This document shows, in pieces, positions 26,407-35,974 of a stretch of DNA of 64,000 bases. The position numbers and the translations under genes were made by a program. The DNA lies in contig JACKCM010000004.1 of assembly GCA_020634035.1 (NCBI GenBank), forward strand, positions 434,001 to 498,000, given 5' to 3'. The stretch is from Candidatus Obscuribacterales bacterium. Lineage in GTDB: Bacteria > Cyanobacteriota > Vampirovibrionia > Obscuribacterales > Obscuribacteraceae. Within the stretch, counting starts at the first letter, position 1; the number at the start of each line of letters is the position of its first letter. The notes under the pieces were generated by a model. The model ran no database searches and was not told where the DNA came from. It was given only the letters and a program-made list of their open reading frames with translations.

Positions 26407-27090
26407 ATGCTCGATTCTTTGAAAGTTGGCAAATTATTACTGGCAGTGGCCTCCGAAAATGAACTAGAGGCGGTCTTTCGCGGACTTTCTCTTGATCGAG
26501 AACTGATACCTCCTTCCTGGAAGTCTGTGGAGTTCGGCTCAGTCACAATTCTGCACACCGGGGTGGGCAAGACCAATGCTGCCGGCGCGGTCTCGCGCGA
26601 GCTTACTCTGGCTGAAGGCGATAAAAGTCAGTATTCAGCGGTGCTCAGTCTGGGTCTGGCCGGTAGCTATGATCAAAATTTGAAGCTTGGTGACCTGGTG
26701 CTCGGGCTCGATCATGTCCTCCTGGATGAAGGCACTATATCTGATGGCGGTTGGGTCACTCTGGAACGTGCCGGATGGGCTCGAACAGTGATTCGAGCGA
26801 ATCAGGGCAAACTCTCGAAGAAGCTCTCGAAGTATGTTGAGCACCAGGGAAACATCGGAACTGTTTCTACCATATCCGGTACCGATCGCAAGATGGAGAT
26901 TTACAAGAAGCGATTTGAGGTCATGCTGGAGGTGATGGAGTCCGCAGCCATCGCCGAAGTCTGTGATAAATTTCGGGTCGAGTATGTCGACTTGAGGGTG
27001 GTCAGTAACTATTGCGGTGCTCGAAATCCGACTACCCATGACTTCCCAAAAGCCCTTGCCAGGCTGGAAGAGCTTGTCTCGAAGCTCTAA
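26407..27090 (+). CDS. mqnB: Futalosine hydrolase (nucleoside phosphorylase fold)
   Basis: Cleaves futalosine to dehypoxanthine futalosine in the futalosine route to menaquinone. The PNP/UDP-phosphorylase fold is shown by GVGKTNAAGAVSREL, the GLAGSY loop, LGDLVLGLDHVLLDEG, and the base/ribose-binding motif VMESAAIAEVC, ending with DLRVVSNYCGARNPTTHDF, the pattern typical of MqnB rather than of MTA/SAH nucleosidase. At 227 aa the length is right. No other mqn gene is in the window. A general 5-methylthioadenosine nucleosidase is the main alternative. Confidence 0.75.
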   Translation: MLDSLKVGKLLLAVASENELEAVFRGLSLDRELIPPSWKSVEFGSVTILHTGVGKTNAAGAVSRELTLAEGDKSQYSAVLSLGLAGSYDQNLKLGDLVLGLDHVLLDEGTISDGGWVTLERAGWARTVIRANQGKLSKKLSKYVEHQGNIGTVSTISGTDRKMEIYKKRFEVMLEVMESAAIAEVCDKFRVEYVDLRVVSNYCGARNPTTHDFPKALARLEELVSKL

Positions 27091-27199
27091 TTCGTGCTTT
27101 ACTTATAATGTGATGAAAATGTGATCGGGCTTGGATACTGGCGCTGCAATTTGTTAGTGTTTAGATGGCAGGAATATTTCGGGAGCCCCCATAGCAATA

Positions 27200-27886
27200 A
27201 TGGCCAAAATTCTTTTAGTGGAAGACGAGGTCGACCTCGCCCGGCTCATCCAGAACTGGTTGACCAGGGAACACCACCTGGTAGAGATAGTCAACGACGG
27301 CAACCTGGCTATCAATCAATTGAAGACTTACAATTATGACCTTGTACTTCTCGATATCATGTTACCGGGTATGTCCGGTGTCGATGTCTGCAAAGAGTTT
27401 CGGCAAGCCCGGGGAAACACGCCGATTCTGATCATCACGGCAAGGTCCTCTCTAGAGGATAAAGAGCAAGGATTCACCGCCGGTGCCGACGACTATCTGA
27501 CCAAGCCATTTCATCTCAAAGAGCTGGATTTCAGGGTGAAAGCTTTGCTTCGTCGCGGCAATGTCACCCGGTCCAACATCTTTAATATCGGGGACGAAAT
27601 TATGGTGGACGCCGACGAGCACCAGGTCATGAAGAACGGTGAAGAGGTTCATCTGCTTCCCAAAGAATTTCGCCTTCTAGAATTTCTTGCCCGGCACCCT
27701 AACCGGGTATTCAGCTCGGAGGAACTGCTCGAGAATGTCTGGGAATCAGATTCTTCCTACCACAACGATACTGTCAGAGGTCATATAACCCGACTGCGCA
27801 AGAAGTTGGATTCTCCGGGCAAACCTTCTATTATTTCTACGGTCTATGGCGTAGGATACAAACTCCACATTGAAGATAGTAAATAG
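27200..27886 (+). CDS. OmpR-family response regulator
   Basis: Receiver domain at residues 1-120 with the acidic pocket (VEDEVDL), phosphoacceptor Asp in LVLLDIMLPGMSG, the Thr/Ser switch (LIITARSS) and Lys in DDYLTKPF. The C-terminal winged helix (130-228) has the DNA-recognition helix NDTVRGHITRLRKKL and the hairpin TVYGVGYKL. Its end overlaps the start of the sensor kinase by 17 bases, so the two are translationally coupled and form a cognate pair. Target genes are unknown. Confidence 0.93.
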   Translation: MAKILLVEDEVDLARLIQNWLTREHHLVEIVNDGNLAINQLKTYNYDLVLLDIMLPGMSGVDVCKEFRQARGNTPILIITARSSLEDKEQGFTAGADDYLTKPFHLKELDFRVKALLRRGNVTRSNIFNIGDEIMVDADEHQVMKNGEEVHLLPKEFRLLEFLARHPNRVFSSEELLENVWESDSSYHNDTVRGHITRLRKKLDSPGKPSIISTVYGVGYKLHIEDSK

Positions 27887-29108
27887 AATAAGAATTCGCC
27901 TGGCGCTCTGGTTCGTTGCCGTAGTGATCATCATCTATGCCACCGGCGCCTTCGCTTCCCTTTTAGTATTCCAGTCCGGTCTGACCGGTTCGGTTGATAT
28001 CAGTCTCAAGGACCTGATCTCTGAAATCCGTCCCAGTGTCCGGGTGGTGGACAATCGTCCCACCCTCAAATCCTGGGCAGAGACCACCAGTTTGCGGGAC
28101 AGTCCCCTGCTCACGACCGTTCAGCTTTACGGACCATCCAGAAGGCTGCTCGAAAAATACGGACCCGATGGGGTAAACGAGCTTGCCAATGGCACTCTTA
28201 CCGGGCGCCGGGGTGAAAAGCCGGTCAACTTTCGTTCGATGAACATTCCTGTGCTCTTTCAGGAAAAGTCCATAGGTTTCCTGCAAATCCAGGTATCGAC
28301 AGAAGTTCAAGACGACGCTATTCGCCAGTTCGCCATGGCCGAGCTGGTCATCGCGCCGCTTTTGGCCCTGGGGGTGGGTGGTGCCGCCTATGTCTTTTCC
28401 GGCACGGTGGTCGCTCCTATAGAGAAGTCCAACCAGCTTTTGCGGCGTTTCGTCGCCGATGCCGGACATGAATTGAACACTCCGGTGGCGACCATCGAAG
28501 GCTGCCTTGAGACTTTGAAAGAGCCTTCCAAATTGGGTGACATGTCCGATGAAATCTTTGAGATGCTGGAGCGGGCAAGTGATCGGCTTCGTCACCTGGC
28601 TAAAGATTTGATAGTTCTTGCCCGGGTCGAAGACCTGGAATCGGAGTTGAGCCGCACCCAGATCAATTTAAGGGATCTGGCCGAGTCGGTGGTGGCTGAG
28701 CTCAATTCGGCTGCTTCCAGACGTTCGATTTCTATCAACATGAAAGAGTTTCCCGATGTAGCGCTTGTGGCCCACGAAGAGTCGATTCACGAGATCCTTA
28801 ATAACCTGATAGACAACGCCATCAAGTATTCCGAGAATGGCGGAGAAATAGACATCTCCGGCCGGGCCACCGATCAGTCGGTCTCATTCACAATTACCGA
28901 CTGCGGAGAAGGAATCTCCAAAGATGAACTGGAGCACATATTCGATCGGTTTTATCGGGTCGATAAGTCCAGGTCGCGAAGCATTGGCGGATCAGGGCTG
29001 GGCCTTTCGATTGTGAAAGCGGCAGTGCGGCGCCACCGGGGGCAGATCAGCGTAGAGAGCGAGCCGGGCAAGGGCTCCAGCTTTACCGTCACACTGCCCA
29101 CTGGCTAA
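27870..29108 (+). CDS. Membrane sensor histidine kinase
   Basis: Two transmembrane helices (about 11-32 and 153-180) flank an extracytoplasmic sensor loop of about 120 residues with no recognised fold. Next come a HisKA domain with phosphoacceptor His in ADAGHELNTPVATIEG and a HATPase domain with N box (NNLIDNAIKYSENGG), G1 (DCGEGI), F box (IFDRFYRVDKSRS) and G2 (GGSGLGLSIV). The start is a TTG inside the response regulator gene, the only usable start before the first helix. It partners the OmpR-type regulator upstream. Confidence 0.92.
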   Translation: MKIVNRIRIRLALWFVAVVIIIYATGAFASLLVFQSGLTGSVDISLKDLISEIRPSVRVVDNRPTLKSWAETTSLRDSPLLTTVQLYGPSRRLLEKYGPDGVNELANGTLTGRRGEKPVNFRSMNIPVLFQEKSIGFLQIQVSTEVQDDAIRQFAMAELVIAPLLALGVGGAAYVFSGTVVAPIEKSNQLLRRFVADAGHELNTPVATIEGCLETLKEPSKLGDMSDEIFEMLERASDRLRHLAKDLIVLARVEDLESELSRTQINLRDLAESVVAELNSAASRRSISINMKEFPDVALVAHEESIHEILNNLIDNAIKYSENGGEIDISGRATDQSVSFTITDCGEGISKDELEHIFDRFYRVDKSRSRSIGGSGLGLSIVKAAVRRHRGQISVESEPGKGSSFTVTLPTG

Positions 29109-29352
29109 TACGGCTACCAGAGCGGATTGTTTCGAATTGTGCAGGGCGATCACAGGTTCATAACAATTGCCTGTTAATGTTGAACTGTGAAAATAAGTGC
29201 CTTTCACAGGCATTCTAAATAGAAGAACCAGTTTTTTTCCGCATATAACGAGCAAACGTTCCTTTCAACAAACCTTCGTCTTGATTCCATCAAGACCAAA
29301 GGCGCGAAAGGGGCGGATTTTTCTGGTTTCAGACATTCAGGGAATTCAGACC

Positions 29353-31047
29353 ATGGCTTCAACGGAAACAATAGTTAAAGAAGATTTGGATGTCGAGCTC
29401 CAAACAGAACAAGAGCATCCGGAGAACGGCTTGAAAGGGCTCAAGCACTGGCGTCAAGATATGTTCGCCGGCTTCATAGTAGCCCTGGTGTCGGTGCCGC
29501 TCTCTCTTGGTATAGCGATGGCTTCCGGGGCGCCGCCCATCGCCGGTCTCTTTTCCGAGATCATTGCCGGGTTGGTCTTTCCTTTTCTTGGCGGAGCCTA
29601 TGTGACCATCAGTGGTCCTGCCGCCGGTCTGGCACCGGTGCTCTATTCTTCGATTGCCGCCCTCGGTAGAGGCAATATGGAAGAGGGTTATCACCTGGTG
29701 CTGGGAGTCATCCTCATTGCCGGATTGGTTCAAATAGCCCTTACCTATTTCAAAGCGGCTCGCTTCAGCTATATTATTCCGCGCTCGGTAGTACACGGCA
29801 TGCTCGCCGCCATCGGTCTATTGATTGTCGGTAAGCAGATTCCTAACTTCTTCGGATACAAATCCGGCGCCCATGAGTTTCTCGGCTATCTTGCCGAGAT
29901 TCCGACCAAGCTCGGAGCCACCAATCTATCGGTGGTTGTGACCGCTTCTATCTGTCTGGCGCTGCTCTTCCTTTTACCCAAAACCAGATTCAAGTGGATC
30001 AAATGGATGCCTGCTCACCTGGCAGTGGTTCTCACCGGTATCGGCTTGGGTCAGTTGTTGCGACTGGACCATCGGTTTCTGGTGGATATCCCCAGTGATC
30101 CGCTGAAGCATGGTCTGATCATGCCCGACTTTGTCGCACTCTTCAGTGACCCGACTCTTTTGCCGACGATTATCATCGCTGTCTTTGCGCTCACCATCGT
30201 GGACGGTACCGAGTCCCTTGCCACCATCCATGCTGTCGACCAGATCGATCCTTATAAACGCAAATCGAATCCGCACCGTACTCTTTTCGCCATGGGCATC
30301 TCCAATATATGTTCGGCGATGGTCGGCGGTTTGACGATTATTCCCGGTATCATAAAAAGTACCACCAATATCATCGCCGGTGGCAGAACCGCCTGGGTCA
30401 ATTTCTATAACGCAGTATTTCTGATTCTCTTTCTGCTCGTCTTCAATGAGCTGATCAAGATGATCCCTGTGGCTACCCTGGCAGCGGTGCTCATTCACAT
30501 CGGCTATAAGTTAGCCGGTCCCCATAAGTGGAGCCATGTCTCTAAGCTGGGCTGGGATCAGCTATTGATCTTCACTACCACTGTCCTGGTCACTGTCTCG
30601 TCGGATCTTCTTGTTGGTATCGCTTGCGGTATCCTGGCCAAGGTCTTGATCCTGGTGTTCTATTCGATGAAGTGTTCGTGCAAGCGTCCCCATGGTCTGC
30701 TTCGCTCATTGTGGATAAATTCGATCAAGCTCTTCCGCAATCCTATTAAAGAAGTTCTGGTATCCGGAGATCAAGTCGAGATAACTTTCAAAGGCTCGCT
30801 CACATGTTTCAATCACCTGGTGGTGCGAGATACCATCGATAAACATTTGAGATCCAGTAAAGTAATAAGACTCAACCTCTGTCCCTCGGTCGGTGTTGTC
30901 GACCATAGCAGCACCACTTATCTGCAAATGCTCGCCGATGAAGCAGAGCTCAGCGGACTTGCCCGAGTCGAAGTATCCGGTCTTGAAAGGCTTTCTTGCT
31001 GTACTGCCGATCTTTCGTCACTACATTACAGACCGCGTCCTGTCTAA
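29353..31047 (+). CDS. SulP-family inorganic anion transporter
   Basis: A polytopic transporter of the SulP/SLC26 family, probably for sulfate, bicarbonate or another small anion with Na+ or H+. The signature is visible near residues 30-110: FAGFIVALVSVPLSLGIAMASGAPPIAGLFSEIIAG, shown here in part, and GPAAGLAPV. A degenerate STAS domain follows (about 470-564, GVVDHSSTTYLQML). The frame is open from a TTG at 29197, but the first 52 residues are not family-like; the ATG at 29353 has AGGGA about ten bases upstream and gives a typical cytoplasmic N-terminus. A two-component pair precedes it and might regulate it. Confidence 0.85.
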   Translation: MASTETIVKEDLDVELQTEQEHPENGLKGLKHWRQDMFAGFIVALVSVPLSLGIAMASGAPPIAGLFSEIIAGLVFPFLGGAYVTISGPAAGLAPVLYSSIAALGRGNMEEGYHLVLGVILIAGLVQIALTYFKAARFSYIIPRSVVHGMLAAIGLLIVGKQIPNFFGYKSGAHEFLGYLAEIPTKLGATNLSVVVTASICLALLFLLPKTRFKWIKWMPAHLAVVLTGIGLGQLLRLDHRFLVDIPSDPLKHGLIMPDFVALFSDPTLLPTIIIAVFALTIVDGTESLATIHAVDQIDPYKRKSNPHRTLFAMGISNICSAMVGGLTIIPGIIKSTTNIIAGGRTAWVNFYNAVFLILFLLVFNELIKMIPVATLAAVLIHIGYKLAGPHKWSHVSKLGWDQLLIFTTTVLVTVSSDLLVGIACGILAKVLILVFYSMKCSCKRPHGLLRSLWINSIKLFRNPIKEVLVSGDQVEITFKGSLTCFNHLVVRDTIDKHLRSSKVIRLNLCPSVGVVDHSSTTYLQMLADEAELSGLARVEVSGLERLSCCTADLSSLHYRPRPV

Positions 31048-31065
31048 GTAAGCTTCAGTGTCCGA

Positions 31066-32196
31066 CTATAAACTACCGGACTTTATGTGAATATCGCGCT
31101 GGGGAAAAGGAATCTCTATATTGTTTTCCTTGAGGGCGTCGAAGATTGCAAACAGCAGTTCTGACTGGAGAATATCCGGTGTCTTAGCGTATTCTTTTGT
31201 CCATACTCTGATCTCGAAATTGAGAGAGCTTTCTCCAAATTCTCTGAATACCAACATCGGTACAGGTTTTTTGAGAATGCCTTTGTGATCGAGGGCGACC
31301 TGCTCGACAATACTTTTGACTTTCTTAGGATCGGAATTGTATGAGACCCCGAACGGAAAGTTGAGCCTGATCTCCTTAGAAGAATGGCTCAGATTGGTAA
31401 CCTTGCCTGAGATAAATTCGGTATTGGGGACAATGATCTCGATATTATCGTTGGTGATAATGGTGGTCGAACGCAGCTTTATCTTAGAGACATTGCCCAG
31501 CACTCCGTCCACTTCTATTCGGTCGCCCACTTTGACTGGTCTTTCCATAAGGATAGTAAAGCCGCTCACAAAGTTAGCGACAATGTTCTGGAGACCGAAG
31601 CTGAGTCCCAGACCGAGGGCACCTGCCATGATGGTCAGCGAACTGAGATCTATACCGGCACTCTGCAATATCACCATGAAGCCCAGGCCCAGTACTATGT
31701 ATTTGGCGATCATACTGACGCCGTATCTGGTACCTACATCGATTTTGCTTTTTTGAAAGGCGTTGTCCACCACCCAGAGCTGCAATCTGCCGGTGATAAT
31801 CAAAAGCACGATGGTCAAAATCGAGACATAGACTATCGACCAGAGTGTGACACTGGTTTTGCCTATCGGAATCAAAGGCTCGGACATGATCTGATTGATC
31901 ACGTGCAAAATTTGCACCGCGGTCATATCCAGTTCGGAGCGGTCGATTATGAAGATGCCACAGCCGCCGATCAAAATAAGATGCAGCAACATGCACAGCT
32001 TCTCTGCCAGGCTGCCTTTAAGATTGTTCTTGACCAGAAAAGGCTCAATAAGCCGTTTCTGCATGTTTTTTGAAGCGACAATAATTATCGAAAAACCGAT
32101 TGCCAGAAATAAAATAGTGCCGATGGTTACTGCACTATTACCGAAGACCATCACCGTGGTGCTGAGAATCTTTTGAAGACCGACAAGATAATCCAT
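31066..32196 (-). CDS. MscS-family mechanosensitive channel
   Basis: Releases ions and small solutes under membrane tension. There are four or five transmembrane helices in residues 15-190. The pore helix and beta domain are clear: AGALGLGLSFGLQNIVANFVSGF, then MERPVKVGDRIEVDGVLGNV and the loop VPNTEFISGKVTNLSHS. The length is 376 aa. Its ATG overlaps the stop codon of the upstream MscS gene in TGATG (one shared base), so the two channels are translationally coupled and may form mixed or paired pores. Confidence 0.9.
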   Translation of the reverse strand: MDYLVGLQKILSTTVMVFGNSAVTIGTILFLAIGFSIIIVASKNMQKRLIEPFLVKNNLKGSLAEKLCMLLHLILIGGCGIFIIDRSELDMTAVQILHVINQIMSEPLIPIGKTSVTLWSIVYVSILTIVLLIITGRLQLWVVDNAFQKSKIDVGTRYGVSMIAKYIVLGLGFMVILQSAGIDLSSLTIMAGALGLGLSFGLQNIVANFVSGFTILMERPVKVGDRIEVDGVLGNVSKIKLRSTTIITNDNIEIIVPNTEFISGKVTNLSHSSKEIRLNFPFGVSYNSDPKKVKSIVEQVALDHKGILKKPVPMLVFREFGESSLNFEIRVWTKEYAKTPDILQSELLFAIFDALKENNIEIPFPQRDIHIKSGSL

Positions 32197-33311
32197 CAGG
32201 AACTCGCCTCCGATCTTTCATCGATAGAGATATGTACTGGCGGTGCCTGACCGTTTTTGTCCGCACCGGCATAGACCGTCATATGCGGGTAGGGAATCTC
32301 TATATCCATCTGGTCGAATCTCTCTTTGAGCCGTTTTTTAAACTCACGGCCTACTTTCCACTGTTTGCCGGTCTCGGTTTTGGATCGTGCTCTAACTATG
32401 ACGGCAGAGTCGGCAAATTCTTGTAATCCGAATACTTCGAGCGGCTCCAGAATGGCTGTCTCGTACTCTTCTTCAGATCTCATCTGAGTATCGATTTCGG
32501 TCATTATCTCGATAACCTGATCGATGTTTTCTCTGTAGGCGACTCCTATGTCATAGACGAAACCGGAGTACTTTTTGGTCATATTGGTGACCACTTTGAT
32601 TTCACCGCTGGGGATGTAGTGGACGTTATAGCTGACATCCCGCAATACCACCATCCTCAGAGTCACTTTCTCTACCACACCGCTTTTGTCGGCTATCTGC
32701 ACCACATCACCGACTCGAATCTGATCTTCGAGCAGAATGAAGAATCCAGAAATTACGTCTTTGACCAGATTCTGGGCGCCAAAGCCTACTGCCAGTCCGA
32801 CCACACCGGCGCCAGCCAGAATCGGTCCTATCTCTATGCCGAGCTCTTTCAATATCATCATGCCGGCTATGGCTACTGTTGAGGCGATCAGGATATAGCG
32901 CACCACCGAGGTGGCTGTGTCGGCTCGCTTCTTCAGCTCTGTGCCTTCCTTGTTCTTTGTGAAGATAGCCAGCAGTTGCCGGGCAAAAACATTGGTTGAT
33001 TTAAGGGCAAAGGACATGAGCAGAAGAATAATCAGGACATGCAGGCCTGAGGTCAGAAGCCAGTTTTGTCCCTCGGTTACATATTCGTCTATGGTTTTTG
33101 GAGGGCTCTTCTTCGGCGGAGCTTCCACCTTTGCCGGTTCACTCAACTGTTTGGCAGCAGTCAAGGGGGTCTGGGCGAAGGCTGTCGGAGCCCGGTTTAA
33201 AGCGACCGGCGCTGACAACAGCGCCAGAAGAAAGGCGCTAGCCAGCACCGCTTTCAAACCGAACACAAAAATGTTGCTGGTTCTAGATTTCATCCACAGC
33301 TTCTGATTCAT
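32196..33311 (-). CDS. MscS-family channel with cleavable N-terminus
   Basis: First gene of a two-channel operon. A signal-peptide-like start (FVFGLKAVLASAFLLALLSA, then PTAFAQT) precedes an extracytoplasmic stretch of about 45 residues. Three transmembrane helices and the MscS core follow: GLAVGFGAQNLVKDVISGF, EDQIRVGDVVQIADKSGVV and YIPSGEIKVVTNMT. The length is 371 aa. The stop overlaps the next start by one base. CorA lies downstream of neither; it is encoded upstream of this gene on the same strand, 56 bases away. Confidence 0.88.
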   Translation of the reverse strand: MNQKLWMKSRTSNIFVFGLKAVLASAFLLALLSAPVALNRAPTAFAQTPLTAAKQLSEPAKVEAPPKKSPPKTIDEYVTEGQNWLLTSGLHVLIILLLMSFALKSTNVFARQLLAIFTKNKEGTELKKRADTATSVVRYILIASTVAIAGMMILKELGIEIGPILAGAGVVGLAVGFGAQNLVKDVISGFFILLEDQIRVGDVVQIADKSGVVEKVTLRMVVLRDVSYNVHYIPSGEIKVVTNMTKKYSGFVYDIGVAYRENIDQVIEIMTEIDTQMRSEEEYETAILEPLEVFGLQEFADSAVIVRARSKTETGKQWKVGREFKKRLKERFDQMDIEIPYPHMTVYAGADKNGQAPPVHISIDERSEASS

Positions 33312-33367
33312 GAACTGTCTATGATATTAGAGCCGAGACAATTTTTCAAAGAAAGCCGCTTTACAAG

Positions 33368-34477
33368 TCAGCTCGAGCGCAACCAGCCTCGAGAATAAAG
33401 GAAGGCGATTACTGAAAGGGCGATAGCCGCCATGGCTCCGAGGCAGAGGGGATAACCGAGGGCAGAATTCAACTCGGGCATGTTCCATTTAGAGACCTCG
33501 GTGTTGAAGTTCATGCCGTAGACACCGGCGATAAAGGTCGGTGGAATGAAAATGGTGCTTATTACAGTAAGCACTTTCATGACCTCGTTCATTTTATTGC
33601 TGACCAGAGATAGATATAGATCCATCAAGTCTTTGCAGGTCTGGCGATAGCTTTCGATCATATCGATTATGCGAAGCGCATGGTCATAACAGTCTCTCAA
33701 GTGAATCTGAGTCTCATCGGTAATGAAAGGATGGCGGTCTCGGATAAGATTGTTGAGGGTCTCTCGAATCGGCCAGATATTGCGCCTTAAAACAATCAGA
33801 TCTCTTTTTAGCTCGTGAATCTCGGCTATTAATGAGCTTTCCGGATTCTCCAGCACCCGCGCTTCAAGGTTCTCTATCTTCTGTCCATACTCTTCTAGAA
33901 CCGGAAAATATGCGTCGATGACAGCGTCTATCACCGCATAGGCAAGATAATCGGCTCCGGCATTGCGGATGCGGTTCTTGCCTTTTCTAATTCTTGCTCT
34001 GACCGGCTCCAGGCAATCGTTTTCGGTGGATTGAAAAGTGACGATATGATCTTTGAATATGAACATGCTGAGCTGGTCTATGGCAAGGGTGGTGTCGGTG
34101 GACTCCAGCATTCTTATAACCAGAAACAGATAGTTCTCGTACTCTTCTACCTTGGGCCTTTGGTCGGCAGAGACAACATCCTCCAGGGAGAGTTTGTGGA
34201 GTTTACAGATGTCTCCGAGCTGTCTCAGTTTCTTCAAATCTCCAAGACCGCGCACATCTATCCAGCTAACCAGGTGTTTTTCGAATAGTTGCTGGATCTC
34301 ATTCAGATCTTCGAGTTCGCCTTCGGCAAGCGGAGATGTCCCTCCCCAGGCGAGTTTGCGCACCGTGGTCATGGTTGCGTCGGGTGCTTTGACGAGGGTT
34401 CCCGGGGCGGCACCCGGTGGGGTCAAGCGTTTATAATCTGACTGCTTTATCTTTCGCTTTCGTCGCAATTTGAGCAA
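33368..34477 (-). CDS. corA: CorA magnesium/cobalt transporter
   Basis: Takes up Mg2+ through a homopentameric channel. The large cytoplasmic domain (about 1-300) is followed by two C-terminal helices with the selectivity motif YGMNF between them (FIPPTFIAGVYGMNFNTEVS), the defining CorA feature. At 369 aa it is normal length, with a lysine/arginine-rich N-terminal tail. The start is a TTG with GAGG seven bases upstream. It precedes the two MscS genes on the same strand, consistent with a shared ion or osmotic function. Confidence 0.93.
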   Translation of the reverse strand: MLKLRRKRKIKQSDYKRLTPPGAAPGTLVKAPDATMTTVRKLAWGGTSPLAEGELEDLNEIQQLFEKHLVSWIDVRGLGDLKKLRQLGDICKLHKLSLEDVVSADQRPKVEEYENYLFLVIRMLESTDTTLAIDQLSMFIFKDHIVTFQSTENDCLEPVRARIRKGKNRIRNAGADYLAYAVIDAVIDAYFPVLEEYGQKIENLEARVLENPESSLIAEIHELKRDLIVLRRNIWPIRETLNNLIRDRHPFITDETQIHLRDCYDHALRIIDMIESYRQTCKDLMDLYLSLVSNKMNEVMKVLTVISTIFIPPTFIAGVYGMNFNTEVSKWNMPELNSALGYPLCLGAMAAIALSVIAFLYSRGWLRSS

Positions 34478-34699
34478 AACCGGACCTCTATTTTTTCTTC
34501 CGCATAGAATTATACAGGAGAGAATTGGGCAATAGACAGGGGACGATACTGACAGCAGTATCAGTAAGTCTCGCTTTCGCCGGATTGGCGTTTGCGATCA
34601 CTGGTTCATCACTATTGTGAACTAGACTTATATTAGGAAGTATAAGAGATTGCCCGTCCGATTGGCTTCGGACGGTCGCCACCTTGCGAGTATAAGCTT

Positions 34700-35974
34700 T
34701 TGTTCACACCGAAATTACAGTCTGGAGAGTTGGAAACCTTTGAGAAATCATTGGATAGTTCTTTCTTCGGCAAGGCTGTTCGGTTGGAACCAGCACCCAG
34801 GCATGGCGGCAGTATCGGTGTTCCGCCGAGAATCTTCAGTGATGACTTTTTTCTGAACTCCATCTTTGTGGTGGTTACTATTTTATTTTGTACTCTGCTC
34901 GGTCTTTATACCTCCAGCCGGGTTCCTATCGCCAACGTTGCCATGATCTATCTTCTGGGAGTAGTTCTGGTCGCTTCCAAATGTGGCGGTCGAGCCGGGC
35001 TTATGACCTGTGTTTTGAGCATCCTCGCTTTCGATCTTTTTATCGCCGAGCCACGCTATCAGATAGGTCCTCTTGATCAGCAATTGCCTTTTACCTACGG
35101 AGTCATGTTTCTGGTGGCTTACTCAATGAACTATCTGACCGGTACTATCAGAGAACTGCTCGGCTCCCTGGAGAAGCGGGTCAAAGAAAGGACACGAGAG
35201 CTGGAGATTGAAGTAAAACGCAGAGAGTCTACTGAAGTGGAGCTCACTACCGCTGTCGAAACCCTGATCAAATCCAATATGACCCTGACCAATTTCGGCA
35301 GACTTGCTTCGCACGATCTGCAAGAGCCGCTTAGGACAATAGAAGGCTTCAGTTCATTGATGCAGGATAGATACAACGATGTGCTCGACGAGTCCGGGCA
35401 GAAGTTTCTTGCCATCATCAACAATACCGCTAGATCAGCCGGCGACAATATCGAGTCCCTATTGATACAGGCTCGCTCGAGGGCTGAAGATAAAGAGTTC
35501 ACCAGGGTGGATCTCAATCGGCTGTTAGACGGAGTTCTATCAAGTCTTTCTCAAGCCTTATCTGTATCCGGAGCCAGAGTAGAGAAGGATAGGTTGCCCT
35601 TGATCTGGGGCAGTGAGCCGCTTCTCTGTCATCTTTTTCAAAATCTTCTGGAGAATGCTATCAAATACCGGGGCGAGAGTGCACCGATGATTCAGATCCG
35701 GTATGAAAAGGTTGATGACAGAAGCCTGATAACGATTGTCGACAATGGTATCGGATTCAATTCTCGCTATCGCAAAAAGATTTTTGAGCCGTTCGTAAGA
35801 GTTACCGGTCGGGAGGGACCTTCTGGTTCCGGGCTGGGTCTTGCCATTTGCAAGAGCATTGTAGAACTGCATGGGGGCAGAATCGCCGCCCACGGTAAAC
35901 CCGGTCGAGGCACAGTTGTTCTGATTAGCCTCCCCGGCAAGATAGAAAGCGGAGGAGAAGAAGAAAATGGATGA
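34700..35974 (+). CDS. Histidine kinase with KdpD-like (DUF4118) membrane domain
   Basis: An N-terminal cytoplasmic tail of about 50 residues precedes a four-helix DUF4118-like membrane domain (about 52-145; TSSRVPIANVAMIYLLGVV). A coiled-coil linker (LEKRVKERTRELEIEVKRRE) leads to a HisKA domain with ASHDLQEPLRTIEGF, which is phytochrome-kinase-like. The HATPase domain has NLLENAIKYRGE, DNGIGF and GSGLGLAI. The start is a TTG without a clear Shine-Dalgarno, so the exact N-terminus is uncertain. It overlaps the next gene, a single-domain receiver, by eight bases; the pair is likely cognate. Confidence 0.88.
   Translation: MFTPKLQSGELETFEKSLDSSFFGKAVRLEPAPRHGGSIGVPPRIFSDDFFLNSIFVVVTILFCTLLGLYTSSRVPIANVAMIYLLGVVLVASKCGGRAGLMTCVLSILAFDLFIAEPRYQIGPLDQQLPFTYGVMFLVAYSMNYLTGTIRELLGSLEKRVKERTRELEIEVKRRESTEVELTTAVETLIKSNMTLTNFGRLASHDLQEPLRTIEGFSSLMQDRYNDVLDESGQKFLAIINNTARSAGDNIESLLIQARSRAEDKEFTRVDLNRLLDGVLSSLSQALSVSGARVEKDRLPLIWGSEPLLCHLFQNLLENAIKYRGESAPMIQIRYEKVDDRSLITIVDNGIGFNSRYRKKIFEPFVRVTGREGPSGSGLGLAICKSIVELHGGRIAAHGKPGRGTVVLISLPGKIESGGEEENG

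Noticed and set aside
29197..29352. N-terminal extension of the SulP frame
   Set aside because: The extra 52 residues do not resemble the family and begin with TTG without a ribosome-binding site; the ATG at 29353 fits better.
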